DNA of 64,000 bases. It comes from Marinicella litoralis (GTDB lineage: Bacteria > Pseudomonadota > Gammaproteobacteria > Xanthomonadales > Marinicellaceae). This document shows positions 27,146 through 37,390 of this stretch, piece by piece. Numbering within the stretch: position 1 is the first letter of the stretch; every line of letters starts with the position of its first letter. The stretch spans positions 1 through 64,000 of the forward strand of contig NZ_NIHB01000006.1 of NCBI RefSeq assembly GCF_002591915.1. The letters run 5' to 3'. Position numbers and translations under genes: made by a program. The notes under the pieces are model-generated. The model was not told the DNA's origin, searched no databases, and worked only from the letters and a program-made list of their open reading frames with translations.

Positions 27146-29542
27146 ATGAATAGAATACTGATCCTTGGTTTGGTACTTACTTGCTTTGTAAGTGTGGCCA
27201 AATCAAATGAAAATAAATACAACTATGTCGTAAAGTTTCATGAAGACGGCTTGTTAACTTACCAAGGTGGTGTTAACAAATTGGCAGCCACAGCGCCTAA
27301 GAAACAAGGCAGCTCTGCAAAGTTTTTAGCCAAGTCGGCTGAAGCATTGGCCTACAGTGCTTACTTAAAAGATGTCAAAACAGAAAGAATGAATGAGATT
27401 TCACAAGTCCTCAGTCGCGAAGCCAAATCCATGTACCATTACAAAGCGGTCTATCATGGTGTGATGATGGAATTGACTGCTACAGAGGCACAACAATTAC
27501 GCAGTTTAAATAACATCAAAAGTGTAGAGCAAGAGCCGGTTCATTTCTTAGACACTGAAAGGGGTCCTCGCTGGATCAATGCCGATCAAGTTTGGGACGG
27601 AACGGCTGTACCCATAACATCCTTGCCTAACAAAGGTGAAGGCATGATTGTTGGTATCATCGATACCGGGATTAATTCAGGCCATCCTTCATTTGCTGGT
27701 ACTGGACCAGTCGACGGCTATGTTCATACCAATCCATACGGTGCTGGCAACTATGTCGGTCATTGTATCGGTGGTGACAACGATGGCAACCCACCACCAT
27801 TTGCAGAGATTCCATGTAACAATAAATTAATTGGTGCCTGGGGTTTTGAGAATGATGGTACGGCGCCAGAAGATGGTGGTGGACATGGTTCACATACAGC
27901 CAGTACGGTGGCTGGAAATGTTTGGGATGGACCGTTTTATGATTCAGCGGCTGGATCAACCATTGCATTGGATCAAATTTCAGGGGTGGCACCACATGCC
28001 AACATCATTGCTTATGATGTTTGTGGTGAGACAAGCTGTGCTACTGTATCTGCTGGTGTTGACCGTGCGATACAAGATGGTGTGGATGTAATCAACTTTT
28101 CAATATCTGGCGGAACCAATCCATGGAATGACACCGATCGCATGTTCCTTGATGCGGTTAATGCAGGTATTTTCGTTGCAGCCAGTGCGGGTAACACCCG
28201 TGCCACCAACACCAACCCAATTGCTGATGTTTCTCACAAAGGACCTTGGGTGATGACGGTTGCTGCCAGTACCCATGATCGTGATGGTACGCGTCTGATT
28301 GGTGATTTTACAGGAGGCGATACTTCTATTACGCAAAATAACTTGCTTGGCCAAAGTAACACTGGTGGCTATGGTCCTGCTCCGATTGTTTATGCCGGTG
28401 ACTACTCCAATGGTGATCCTGATCCAGAACAGTGTTTGAACCCATTTCCTGCTGGTACGTGGACCAATGGTGAAATCGTGGTTTGTGACCGTGGTGCCAT
28501 TGCTCGCGTATTGAAAGGAGCCAATGTGGCGGAAGGCGGTGCGGCGGGTTTTGTTTTAGCCAATGTCGACCCAGATCCAGCTGCCAATACTTTGGCTGCC
28601 GATTTTCATGTGATTCCTGGAATACATGTCAAAGTCATCAGCGGTAATATTCTGAAAAACTGGATCAGTACTGGTTCAGGACATATGGCGAGAATTAAAA
28701 ATAACACCGGTGGTGGCAACCCAGCTGTGGGTGATATCCTTGCTGGCTTCAGTTTGCGCGGACCTAACTTGACATTTGATGTCAATAAACCAAGCATCAC
28801 AGCACCGGGTGTAACGGTTGCTGCGGCAGTCAATGCAGATGTTGGTACCCCGAATGGTGCTGCTGAAATTGGTTTCTTAAGTGGAACGTCAATGTCTAGC
28901 CCGCATACAGCCGGTGCTGCAGCATTGATGCGTGCAGTTCATCCTGATTGGACTGTTTCTGAAATCAAATCTGCCATGCAAATGACGGCTGATTTGACTG
29001 GTCGCAAAGAAGACAATGCAACGCCTGTAGATACCGACGATGTGGGTACCGGCCGCGTGGATTTGGCCAATGCGCCGAATGCTGGCTTTGTGATGGATGA
29101 AACCTTTGCAAATTATTTGGCAGCAGATCCAGGTAATGGTGGCGATCCTAAAACATTGAATTTGCCCAGCGCAAGAAATTCATTTTGTGGCACATCATGT
29201 TCTTGGACACGGACTTTAACCCCTAAATTGGCAGCTGACGCTTCATGGACTGTTACCACGTCCACTGATGATCCTGCATGGAATTTAACCGTGACTCCTG
29301 ATTCATTTGACTCAGTCAATGTCGATCAAATCTTTGTTGATGGCTTAGAAGGTGTTACATTTGTTCCAGCATCTGATCAAACCATCACCATCACGGCGGC
29401 TGGTACCATTCCATTGACCACCGATGGCATGTCATTTGGTACAGTGACCATCAGTGATGACAGTGGTAACTCACCTGATTTGGTGATTACGGTTGCAGTC
29501 AATCAAGCACTGCCTTATGGCGGCGTTCCACCACTTGACTGA
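27146..29542 (+). CDS. Secreted subtilisin-like serine protease (S8)
   Basis: A 798-residue secreted endopeptidase. Residues 1-20 are the signal peptide; residues about 25-135 are an inhibitor I9-like propeptide. The catalytic triad is Asp173 (VGIIDTGINSGH), His247 (GGGHGSHTAST) and Ser near 585 (LSGTSMSSPHTAGAA). A protease-associated (PA) domain is inserted at about 415-505 (GEIVVCDRGAIARVLKGANV, GIHV). Residues about 650-798 are beta-rich, like the Fn-III-like tail of subtilases. An internal QIFVDGLEG recalls the C-terminal motif on other exported proteins but is not terminal. GGAGA precedes ATG at 27146, and an intrinsic terminator follows the stop. Role: degrading external protein. Confidence 0.92.
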   Translation: MNRILILGLVLTCFVSVAKSNENKYNYVVKFHEDGLLTYQGGVNKLAATAPKKQGSSAKFLAKSAEALAYSAYLKDVKTERMNEISQVLSREAKSMYHYKAVYHGVMMELTATEAQQLRSLNNIKSVEQEPVHFLDTERGPRWINADQVWDGTAVPITSLPNKGEGMIVGIIDTGINSGHPSFAGTGPVDGYVHTNPYGAGNYVGHCIGGDNDGNPPPFAEIPCNNKLIGAWGFENDGTAPEDGGGHGSHTASTVAGNVWDGPFYDSAAGSTIALDQISGVAPHANIIAYDVCGETSCATVSAGVDRAIQDGVDVINFSISGGTNPWNDTDRMFLDAVNAGIFVAASAGNTRATNTNPIADVSHKGPWVMTVAASTHDRDGTRLIGDFTGGDTSITQNNLLGQSNTGGYGPAPIVYAGDYSNGDPDPEQCLNPFPAGTWTNGEIVVCDRGAIARVLKGANVAEGGAAGFVLANVDPDPAANTLAADFHVIPGIHVKVISGNILKNWISTGSGHMARIKNNTGGGNPAVGDILAGFSLRGPNLTFDVNKPSITAPGVTVAAAVNADVGTPNGAAEIGFLSGTSMSSPHTAGAAALMRAVHPDWTVSEIKSAMQMTADLTGRKEDNATPVDTDDVGTGRVDLANAPNAGFVMDETFANYLAADPGNGGDPKTLNLPSARNSFCGTSCSWTRTLTPKLAADASWTVTTSTDDPAWNLTVTPDSFDSVNVDQIFVDGLEGVTFVPASDQTITITAAGTIPLTTDGMSFGTVTISDDSGNSPDLVITVAVNQALPYGGVPPLD

Positions 29543-29563
29543 TCAACGGTAAATTGTTGAAAT

Positions 29564-29597
29564 AAAAAAGCCCAAATTAATTTTGGGCTTTTTTTTG
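29564..29597 (+). terminator. Intrinsic terminator after the subtilisin gene
   Basis: AAAAAAGCCCAAA and TTTGGGCTTTTTTTT pair around an ATTAATT-type loop, 22 bases after the stop. The A-run on the left could let it work in both directions. Confidence 0.88.
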
Positions 29598-29681
29598 TGC
29601 TGGTTTTGCTGTGTTCAATGGCAATAACGGTTAAAATCTACAGATAATTATAAAGAATCAACCACAGGCAAGGATATAGAC

Positions 29682-32273
29682 ATGAATTCTCAATTTCGTA
29701 AACCATTAGCAAACTCAAAGTTAGATTATTTCGATACCCGTCAAGCTGTTGAGGCCATACAGGCTGGCGCCTATGACAAACTGCCGTACACTTCTAAGGT
29801 TTTGGCTGAAAACCTGGTACGTCGCTGTCCTCCTGAAGATTTAACGGCAGCCTTACAACAAATCATCGAGCGCAGAAGTGATATGGATTTTCCTTGGTAC
29901 CCAGCACGGGTGGTGTGTCATGATATTTTGGGCCAGACGGCTTTTGTTGATTTGGCCGGTTTGCGAGATGCCATTGCTGAAAAGGGTGGTGATCCGGCAC
30001 AAATCAATCCGGTGGTACCCACTCAGTTGATTGTTGATCATTCTTTGTCGGTAGAGCATGCCGGATTTGATAAAGAAGCCTTTGCCAAAAATCGAGCCAT
30101 TGAAGACCGACGCAATGCCGATCGGTTCAGGTTTATTAATTGGTGTAAAACGGCTTTTAAAAACGTCAATGTGGTGCCTCCAGGTAACGGCATCATGCAC
30201 CAAATTAACTTAGAGCGCATGTCGCCAGTGATAGAAGCACGAGATGGTGTGGCATTTCCTGACACCTTAGTCGGAACAGACAGCCACACGCCGATGGTTG
30301 ATGCATTGGGCGTGATAGCGCTGGGTGTGGGTGGCCTGGAAGCAGAAAGTGTGATGCTAGGTCGTGCTTCATACATGCGCCTGCCAGACATCATTGGGGT
30401 TGAAATGACAGGGGTTCCACAAGCGGGTATAACCAGTACCGACATCGTGCTGGCCATCACAGAATTTTTACGCAATGAAAAAGTGGTTTCCAGTTACTTG
30501 GAATTTTTTGGTGAAGGTGCCGAAGCCCTGACTTTGGGTGATCGTGCCACCATTTCCAACATGACGCCTGAATTTGGTGCTTCTGCAGCCATGTTTTATA
30601 TTGATCAACAAACCATCGACTACTTGACTTTGACTGGTCGCGATGCAGAACAGGTGAAATTGGTTGAAAACTATGCGAAACAAACTGGTTTGTGGGCCGA
30701 TCAAATGACCGGTGCTGAATATGAACGGGTGCTCAAATTTGATTTATCTGCAGTTGGTAGAAACATTGCCGGTCCATCCAATCCACATGCCCGAGTATCT
30801 GTCAGTGACTTGGCCAGCAAAGGCATCTCAGGTGACTACAGTGCTGAGGGTGATTTGATGCCTGATGGCGCTTGTATCATTGCTGCCATCACCAGTTGTA
30901 CCAATACATCTAATCCTAAGAACATGGTTGCTGCAGGATTGATTGCCCGCAATGCCAATAAACTCGGTTTGCAGCGTAAGCCTTGGGTTAAAACATCCTT
31001 GGCACCAGGCTCGAAAGCCGTGACCTTGTATTTAGAAGAATCCAAACTATTGCCTGAATTAGAGCAATTGGGTTTTGGGGTGGTGGGCTATGCCTGTACT
31101 TCTTGTAATGGGATGAGTGGCGCTTTGGATCCCAAGATTAAACAGGAAATCCTTGATCGTGATTTGTATGCCACTGCGGTGTTATCGGGCAACCGTAATT
31201 TTGATGGGCGTATTCACCCACATGCCAGTGAAGCCTTTTTGGCCTCGCCGCCCTTGGTGGTCGCTTATGCCATCGCCGGATCCATTCGATTTGACATTGA
31301 AAAGGACGTCTTAGGCATCGACCAAGCCGGCAATGAAATCAGGTTGAAAGACATTTGGCCGTCAGATGAAGAAGTCAATGCGATCATCGCTGCCAGTGTT
31401 AAACCAGAGCACTTTACCCAAGTCTATAATCCGATGTTTGACATCAAAGCCGCTTTGGCGGCGAAAACCAATCCATTGTATGACTGGGATGTGAAGTCAA
31501 CCTACATACAGCGTCCGCCTTATTGGGAAGGTGCCTTGGCGGGTAAGCGCACCATGCAAGGTATGCGCCCATTGGCGGTTTTGGGTGACAACATCACCAC
31601 TGATCATTTGTCGCCTTCAAACGCCATTCAATTGTCCAGTGCAGCCGGTGCTTATTTAGCTAAGATGGGGGTACCTGAAGAAGATTTTAATTCTTATGCC
31701 ACTCACCGCGGAGATCATTTGACGGCCCAAAGGGCCACTTTTGCCAACCCTAAATTACTCAATGAAATGGTGCGCAATGAAGATGGCAGCATCAAACAGG
31801 GGTCGTTGGCACGACTGGAACCTGAAGGCACTGAAATGCGTATGTGGGAAACCATTGAAACTTACATGCAACGCAAGCAACCGCTGATTATTGTCGCTGG
31901 AGCCGATTATGGTCAAGGTTCATCGCGAGACTGGGCAGCCAAAGGCGTACGCTTAGCTGGTGTTGAGGTGATTGTGGCAGAAGGTTTTGAACGCATACAT
32001 CGCACCAACTTAATTGGCATGGGTGTATTACCATTGGAGTTCGTCAACGGTGAAACTCGAAAAACTTATGCCATTGATGGAACCGAAACTTATGCTGTGC
32101 AAGGTGACATCACGCCAGGTGCCGACATGCAAGTGGTGATGACCCGCAAAAATGGAGAGCAAGTGACCATTCCAGTGAAAAGTCGTTTGGATACTGCTGA
32201 AGAAGTGTCGGTATATGATGCCGGTGGTGTGTTACAGCGATTTGCCAATGATTTTTTGAGTGCCAACAGTTAA
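29682..32273 (+). CDS. acnD: Fe-S 2-methylcitrate dehydratase AcnD
   Basis: An 863-residue aconitase-family enzyme of the AcnD type, which dehydrates 2-methylcitrate to 2-methylaconitate in the methylcitrate cycle for propionyl-CoA. AcnD-type features are its length, the N-terminal RKPLANSKLDYFDTRQAVEA and the run FPWYPARVVCHDILGQTA. Cluster ligands: Cys in ITSCTNTSNP and two Cys in GYACTSCNGMSG. A C-terminal swivel domain carries the AGADYGQGSSRDWAAKG segment. AcnD needs PrpF to act; prpF is found 5.4 kb downstream rather than adjacent, and prpB/prpC are not in this window. ATG at 29682, AAGGA ribosome site. Confidence 0.93.
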   Translation: MNSQFRKPLANSKLDYFDTRQAVEAIQAGAYDKLPYTSKVLAENLVRRCPPEDLTAALQQIIERRSDMDFPWYPARVVCHDILGQTAFVDLAGLRDAIAEKGGDPAQINPVVPTQLIVDHSLSVEHAGFDKEAFAKNRAIEDRRNADRFRFINWCKTAFKNVNVVPPGNGIMHQINLERMSPVIEARDGVAFPDTLVGTDSHTPMVDALGVIALGVGGLEAESVMLGRASYMRLPDIIGVEMTGVPQAGITSTDIVLAITEFLRNEKVVSSYLEFFGEGAEALTLGDRATISNMTPEFGASAAMFYIDQQTIDYLTLTGRDAEQVKLVENYAKQTGLWADQMTGAEYERVLKFDLSAVGRNIAGPSNPHARVSVSDLASKGISGDYSAEGDLMPDGACIIAAITSCTNTSNPKNMVAAGLIARNANKLGLQRKPWVKTSLAPGSKAVTLYLEESKLLPELEQLGFGVVGYACTSCNGMSGALDPKIKQEILDRDLYATAVLSGNRNFDGRIHPHASEAFLASPPLVVAYAIAGSIRFDIEKDVLGIDQAGNEIRLKDIWPSDEEVNAIIAASVKPEHFTQVYNPMFDIKAALAAKTNPLYDWDVKSTYIQRPPYWEGALAGKRTMQGMRPLAVLGDNITTDHLSPSNAIQLSSAAGAYLAKMGVPEEDFNSYATHRGDHLTAQRATFANPKLLNEMVRNEDGSIKQGSLARLEPEGTEMRMWETIETYMQRKQPLIIVAGADYGQGSSRDWAAKGVRLAGVEVIVAEGFERIHRTNLIGMGVLPLEFVNGETRKTYAIDGTETYAVQGDITPGADMQVVMTRKNGEQVTIPVKSRLDTAEEVSVYDAGGVLQRFANDFLSANS

Positions 32274-32365
32274 AAGTGATTTGAATGTAAGTTGAGTTTA
32301 GAAAACTGTACTCATAATCAATTGACTGGATTCATACCATACAAACAAATTAAAGAGGATTGATA

Positions 32366-34747
32366 ATGAATTTTATAAAAGTTAGTTTGGTGGTATCAAT
32401 GTGGATGTTGAGCTTTGTTGGCCTAGCTTTTGATGATCAAAGGTTGATTGTTGATGTGAAGTGGACTGATGAAGCTCAACTGATTAAATTGGCCGATCAA
32501 TTTGATCACTTTAAGCTGGATAAGAAGCATCAAACCATGGGGTTGGAAATTGATGGGCTTGAATTACAATGGCTCAAAGATCAAAATTTTCAAGTGACCA
32601 TTGATGCTGATCGTACGGAGCAATTACAACAAAATTTAAATAAAAACAGTCAGGCCCAATCAAAAAACACAGCAGGAGCAGGGATCCCAGGGTTCGAATG
32701 TTACCGTACGGTTGAAGAAACCTTTGCGACTGCCATGGCGCTGGAGGCAGCGTATCCCAATTTAGTCAGCTGGACAGATGAAGGTGATTCTTGGGAGAAA
32801 ACCCAGAACCAACAGTCTGGTTATGATTTGAATGTGTTGGTTATTACCAATGAAGCCATGACCGATGACAAACCACCTTTATTCATCACCAGTGGTGTGC
32901 ATGCCAGAGAATATGCCAATGCTGAATTAATCACTCGATTCGCTGAATATTTGGTGCATGCTTATGGCAATAATCCGGATGCCACATGGATAATTGATCA
33001 TCATGAAATCCATTTGTTGTTGCAAGCCAATCCAGATGGGCGTAAGAAAGCCGAAACTGGTTTGTCATGGCGTAAAAATACCAACAATGCTTTTTGCCCC
33101 AACAGCAATACTCGTGGGATTGATTTGAATCGAAATTTTGATTTTTTCTGGGGCTGTTGTGGGGGTTCAAACACTGACCCTTGTAGCTTATCATTTCGAG
33201 GCCCTTCAGCGGCATCAGAACCTGAAGCTGCTGCCATACAATCTTATATGAATTTGCTTTTCACTGATTTTCGGGATGATGATTTGATTTCATTGGCGCC
33301 TGATCATACTGCAGGCATTTATTTAGACATACATAGTTATGGTGAAGTGATACTTTCATCTTGGGGTTTTTCAACGGATGCACCACCGAATGGTGATGGC
33401 ATTTTGTCACTGGCCAGGAAATTTGCTTTTTTTAATAATTATGCGCCTCAGTTGGGCAGCTTGGGCACTGTCGATGGGGCAACCAAAGATTATGCATATG
33501 GTCGCTTTGGCGTTCCAGGTTATACTTTTGAATTGGGCACTTCATTTTTTGAAGACTGTGGTACTTTTGAAAATTCTATGGTGGAGCCCAACATCAATGC
33601 CCTAATTTATGCTGCCAAAGCCTCTCGTCAACCATACACCATTTCACAGGGTCCTGACGTGACCAGTTTGCAACCTTTTGCTACACCTTACAGCACAGGG
33701 GATATTGTGAACTTTTCATTGGTGGCAGACGACCAAAGGTATGTTAACGGAAACGGTACAGAACCCACGCAAAACATCAGCCAAGCGCATTATTCAATCA
33801 ATACACCGCCATGGGATTTGGCAGCAACAACCATCGACTTACTTCCCTCGGATGGGGTTTTAGACAGCCCTCAAGAATCATTTGATGTGTCAATCGATAC
33901 CTCGGGTATGTCGATTGGTCAACACCTTTTATACTTCAGAGCCAAAGATGCCAATGACAACTGGGGGGCAGTCAGTGCTTTGTTTTTGGACCTCGTTGAT
34001 CCACAAACATCACCGCATATCCAAGGGGTGGTCCGTGACATCAACACCCTGGCACCCATTGTATCAGCTCAAGTATCCATCAATTCCTATCAAGTACAAA
34101 CCGATGTCCAAGGCGCTTATGATCTACAAGTGCCTGCGGGGCAGTATGCACTGCAAGTGTCTGCCGCAGGATACTTGTCAACAGCCACTTTCATGGTGGA
34201 TGTAACACCTGCTCAAACCAGTCAAAATGATTTCAACCTGGTCCCTCTGGTTGAAATATATGCAGATGATGGTGAAAATGGTGACAATGGATGGACAGCA
34301 CCCAATGGATGGGTGCTTGCAGAAGAGTTGGCTTTCAGCCCATCTCATGCCTGGAGTGACAGCGTGGGTGGTAATTATCCTGACAATGCTGACAATGCAC
34401 TGACTTCACCAACCATCGATCTGACGGGAATCAACGATGCCACTTTAAATTTCAGACATCGGTACCAGTTTGAAAGCACCTATGATTTTGGCCATGTGGA
34501 AATTTCTGCCGATGATGGGGCGAGCTGGTCAGAGTTGCAGGCATTTACAGGCAACAGCCCAACTGGAGAGTGGCCAATGGCAACCTATTCATTGTCTGCT
34601 TTGAATGATTCGCCAACAGCCAGAATCAGGTTTCGCGTTACCAGTGATTCAAGCGTCACCAGAGACGGGTGGTATATTGATGATGTCAGTGTGATTGTGC
34701 CATTTGTGGCCTCAGTGGATTTGATTTTTATTGATGGTTTTGATTGA
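32366..34747 (+). CDS. Secreted M14 zinc carboxypeptidase with C-terminal GFD motif
   Basis: A 793-residue exported metallocarboxypeptidase. The signal peptide covers residues 1-21. Zinc ligands of family M14 are His179 and Glu182 (GVHAREYAN) and His323 (DIHSYGE); the catalytic Glu is Glu389 (GYTFELGTS). The peptidase domain spans about 110-430, followed by a beta domain, a carboxypeptidase-regulatory-like domain (about 545-620, IQGVVRDINTLAPIVSAQV) and a jelly-roll-like domain (about 635-785, DDGENGDNGW, WYIDDVSV). The chain ends LIFIDGFD, related to two other exported proteins here. ATG at 32366 has AAAGAGG in front; the TTG two codons earlier lacks spacing. Confidence 0.9.
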   Translation: MNFIKVSLVVSMWMLSFVGLAFDDQRLIVDVKWTDEAQLIKLADQFDHFKLDKKHQTMGLEIDGLELQWLKDQNFQVTIDADRTEQLQQNLNKNSQAQSKNTAGAGIPGFECYRTVEETFATAMALEAAYPNLVSWTDEGDSWEKTQNQQSGYDLNVLVITNEAMTDDKPPLFITSGVHAREYANAELITRFAEYLVHAYGNNPDATWIIDHHEIHLLLQANPDGRKKAETGLSWRKNTNNAFCPNSNTRGIDLNRNFDFFWGCCGGSNTDPCSLSFRGPSAASEPEAAAIQSYMNLLFTDFRDDDLISLAPDHTAGIYLDIHSYGEVILSSWGFSTDAPPNGDGILSLARKFAFFNNYAPQLGSLGTVDGATKDYAYGRFGVPGYTFELGTSFFEDCGTFENSMVEPNINALIYAAKASRQPYTISQGPDVTSLQPFATPYSTGDIVNFSLVADDQRYVNGNGTEPTQNISQAHYSINTPPWDLAATTIDLLPSDGVLDSPQESFDVSIDTSGMSIGQHLLYFRAKDANDNWGAVSALFLDLVDPQTSPHIQGVVRDINTLAPIVSAQVSINSYQVQTDVQGAYDLQVPAGQYALQVSAAGYLSTATFMVDVTPAQTSQNDFNLVPLVEIYADDGENGDNGWTAPNGWVLAEELAFSPSHAWSDSVGGNYPDNADNALTSPTIDLTGINDATLNFRHRYQFESTYDFGHVEISADDGASWSELQAFTGNSPTGEWPMATYSLSALNDSPTARIRFRVTSDSSVTRDGWYIDDVSVIVPFVASVDLIFIDGFD

Positions 34748-34902
34748 TTCAATTCTGCTTGAATCCCAAACAGGCAATCGGCATGGCTCGTTTTGGCTTT
34801 CTATGGTTTCGGGTCAAAATTGATCGGGCTCACCACCTGAAAAATACTTCGATTAAACATGGGTTAATGCCACTTTCGGTGGTTAAAAAGCTTGAAAAAT
34901 CG

Positions 34903-34908
34903 TATAAT
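34903..34908 (+). promoter_or_regulatory. Candidate -10 box for cydAB
   Basis: A perfect TATAAT lies 46 bases before the cydA ATG. The matching -35 position holds only TGGTTA, so a factor-assisted promoter is possible. No FNR-type site of correct spacing was seen nearby. Confidence 0.45.
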
Positions 34909-34953
34909 ATGTAGCGATATTTAAGACACCAATTACCCACTTGGAGAACTTTC

Positions 34954-36384
34954 ATGTTCGAGTTGTTTGATGCTGTTCTGGCTGCCCGCTTGCAATTTGC
35001 GTTTACCATTGCATTCCATATTATTTTTCCAGCGCTTTCTATTGGTTTGGCATCCTATTTAATGGTGCTGCAAGCTTTGTGGTTAAAGACCGGCAGGGAC
35101 ATTTATCGCAGGGCATGGCGTTACTGGGTGAAAATATTTGCAGTCATCTTCGGTATGGGCGTGGTCTCAGGTATTGTGATGAGCTATCAAATAGGTACTA
35201 ACTGGAGTGTCTTTTCTGACAAAACGGGTCCAATCTTGGGTCCTTTGATGGGTTATGAAGTCCTCTCTGCCTTTTTCTTGGAAGCTGGCTTCTTGGGTGT
35301 GATGTTGTTTGGTTCAAACCGAGTGGGGCGCAAGCTGCATTTTTTAGCAACCACCATGGTGGCCATTGGCACCATGATTTCAGGTTTTTGGATATTGGCG
35401 GTGAATTCATGGATGCAAACACCAGCCGGTTATGCCATCAATGATGTGGGACAGTTCATCGCAGCCGATTGGTGGCAAGTGATCTTCAATCCTTCCTTTC
35501 CCTATCGTTTTGTTCACATGATGTTGGCTGCTTATTTAACCACCGCGTTTTTGGTTGGCGGCGTTTCCGCTTGGCACTTACTCAAAGACAAAACCAATGC
35601 TGCTGCTAAATTGATGTTTTCTATGGCGATGTGGATGGCATTGATTGTGGCGCCGATTCAAATTGTGGCAGGCGATTTTCACGGCATCAATACATTACAA
35701 CATCAACCGATGAAAATTGCAGCGATGGAAGGCCATTTTGAAAGTCAAAATGGGGCGCCATTGATTTTGTTTGGTTGGCCTGATGTGGCGGCAAAAACGG
35801 TGCATGGCAAGGTAGCAATACCAAAGTTAGGAAGTATGATTTTGACCCATGATCCAGATGGTTACTTGGCTGGATTGGATGCATTTCCTGAAGCGGATTG
35901 GCCGAATGTTCCTTTGGTGTTTTGGTCATTCAGGATCATGGTGGCAATCGGCATGTGTATGGCGATGGTTGGGCTGTGGTCAATGGTGGCAAGATTGCGG
36001 GGTCGTTTGTATGAGTCTAAATGGTTACACCGAGTCGCAGTCACCATGGCACCCAGTGGAACCATAGCCATCTTGGCTGGCTGGATCACCACAGAAGTGG
36101 GCAGGCAACCCTATACCGTTTATGGCTTGTTACGCACGGTTGACTCGGTATCGCCGTTAGATGCACCAGCAGTCAATGCTTCATTGTTGGCCTTTGTGTT
36201 GGTTTATTTTGTGGTTTTTGGGGCAGGCATTTACTATTTGTTCCAATTATTCAAACACACCCCGAGTTTGAATGAACGTGACATCAAAATGGGACAGCCA
36301 AGAAGGGCTGCAGGCATAACACCCATTCAAGGTTTGGATGATCATTCTTGGCATTCAGCTGATAAAAATAAGGAGGATCATTGA
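34954..36384 (+). CDS. cydA: Cytochrome bd quinol oxidase subunit I
   Basis: A 476-residue membrane protein with about nine helices, the quinol-oxidising and heme-carrying subunit of the bd oxidase in the inner membrane. Recognisable parts: FTIAFHIIFPALSIGLA with a heme-ligand His, GYEVLSAFFLEAGFLGVMLF with the paired Glu of the proton path, RFVHMMLAAYLTTAF with another heme ligand, and the QPYTVYGLLRT stretch. It looks like the short-Q-loop, cyanide-insensitive (CioA-like) type rather than E. coli CydA. TTGGAGAA precedes ATG. First gene of cydA-cydB-DUF2474. Confidence 0.93.
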   Translation: MFELFDAVLAARLQFAFTIAFHIIFPALSIGLASYLMVLQALWLKTGRDIYRRAWRYWVKIFAVIFGMGVVSGIVMSYQIGTNWSVFSDKTGPILGPLMGYEVLSAFFLEAGFLGVMLFGSNRVGRKLHFLATTMVAIGTMISGFWILAVNSWMQTPAGYAINDVGQFIAADWWQVIFNPSFPYRFVHMMLAAYLTTAFLVGGVSAWHLLKDKTNAAAKLMFSMAMWMALIVAPIQIVAGDFHGINTLQHQPMKIAAMEGHFESQNGAPLILFGWPDVAAKTVHGKVAIPKLGSMILTHDPDGYLAGLDAFPEADWPNVPLVFWSFRIMVAIGMCMAMVGLWSMVARLRGRLYESKWLHRVAVTMAPSGTIAILAGWITTEVGRQPYTVYGLLRTVDSVSPLDAPAVNASLLAFVLVYFVVFGAGIYYLFQLFKHTPSLNERDIKMGQPRRAAGITPIQGLDDHSWHSADKNKEDH

Positions 36385-36385
36385 T

Positions 36386-37390
36386 ATGGATTATGTGTTG
36401 ATTTGGGCCGCCATCATGGCTTTTGCAGTTTTTGCTTATGTGGTATTGGATGGATTTGATTTAGGCATCGGCTTGTTATTTCCATTCATCAGTGACCAAG
36501 ATGAAAAATCAAATGCGATGAATTCGATTGCTCCTTTTTGGGATGGCAATGAAACCTGGTTGGTGCTCGGTGGTGGTGGTTTGTACGCAACTTTCCCATT
36601 GGCATTTGCTGTCATCATGCCGGCGTTGTATGCACCGTTGATTGTGATGTTATTGGCTTTGATCTTCAGAGGTGTGGCCTTTGAATTCAGGTGGCGTGCT
36701 CGATCTGATGCAGCACGAAACAGGTGGGATTTGGGTTTTACCCTGGGTTCTTTTTTTGCCACCTTCAGCCAAGGGGTAGCCTTGGGTGCTCTGGTTCAAG
36801 GCATCTCGGTGGTTGACCGTGGTTATTCTGGAGGGTGGTGGGAGTGGTTGACACCATTCAGTATTACGACTGGAGTTGCAGTGGTGATTGGTTATGGCTT
36901 GTTAGGGGCATGCTGGTTGATCTACAAAACCGAAAATGGCTTACAGGCGTTTTGTAGACAAGCCGCTGTTTTGCTTACTTGGGCACTGGGTGTGATGATT
37001 GCTGTGGTGAGTATTTGGATGTTGTTCAAACAAGATCCTTATATGCGACGTTGGTTTGATTATCCTAATTATTGGTATTTGTCACCGGTACCCTTGTTGG
37101 TTTTGTTGTTGGGTGTGTATTTGCTATGGGCATTGAAAAAAGGGCGTGAATTGTCGCCGTTTTTAAGTGTTATTGGCTTATTTGCTTTGAGTTATTTTGG
37201 TTTATGTATCAGTTTTTACCCCAATATAGTGCCACCGTCCATCACCATTTGGCAAGCCGCTGCACCTGAATCCAGTTTGAAATTCTTATTGGTGGGTTCT
37301 GCTGTGCTGATTCCCATGATCTTGGCCTATACGGCCTATTCTTACTGGGTTTTTCGTGGCAAAGTCAATTCAGAGGATCAATACCATTGA
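36386..37390 (+). CDS. cydB: Cytochrome bd quinol oxidase subunit II
   Basis: A 334-residue membrane protein, partner of CydA. The N-terminus (MDYVLIWAAIMAFAVFAYVVLDGFDLGIG) is typical, and FWDGNETWLVLGGGGLYATFP is the family hallmark. The ATG at 36386 follows a perfect AAGGAGGAT and lies one base after the cydA stop; an upstream in-frame start at 36338 lies inside cydA and is rejected. The stop overlaps the TTG of the DUF2474 gene. Confidence 0.94.
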   Translation: MDYVLIWAAIMAFAVFAYVVLDGFDLGIGLLFPFISDQDEKSNAMNSIAPFWDGNETWLVLGGGGLYATFPLAFAVIMPALYAPLIVMLLALIFRGVAFEFRWRARSDAARNRWDLGFTLGSFFATFSQGVALGALVQGISVVDRGYSGGWWEWLTPFSITTGVAVVIGYGLLGACWLIYKTENGLQAFCRQAAVLLTWALGVMIAVVSIWMLFKQDPYMRRWFDYPNYWYLSPVPLLVLLLGVYLLWALKKGRELSPFLSVIGLFALSYFGLCISFYPNIVPPSITIWQAAAPESSLKFLLVGSAVLIPMILAYTAYSYWVFRGKVNSEDQYH

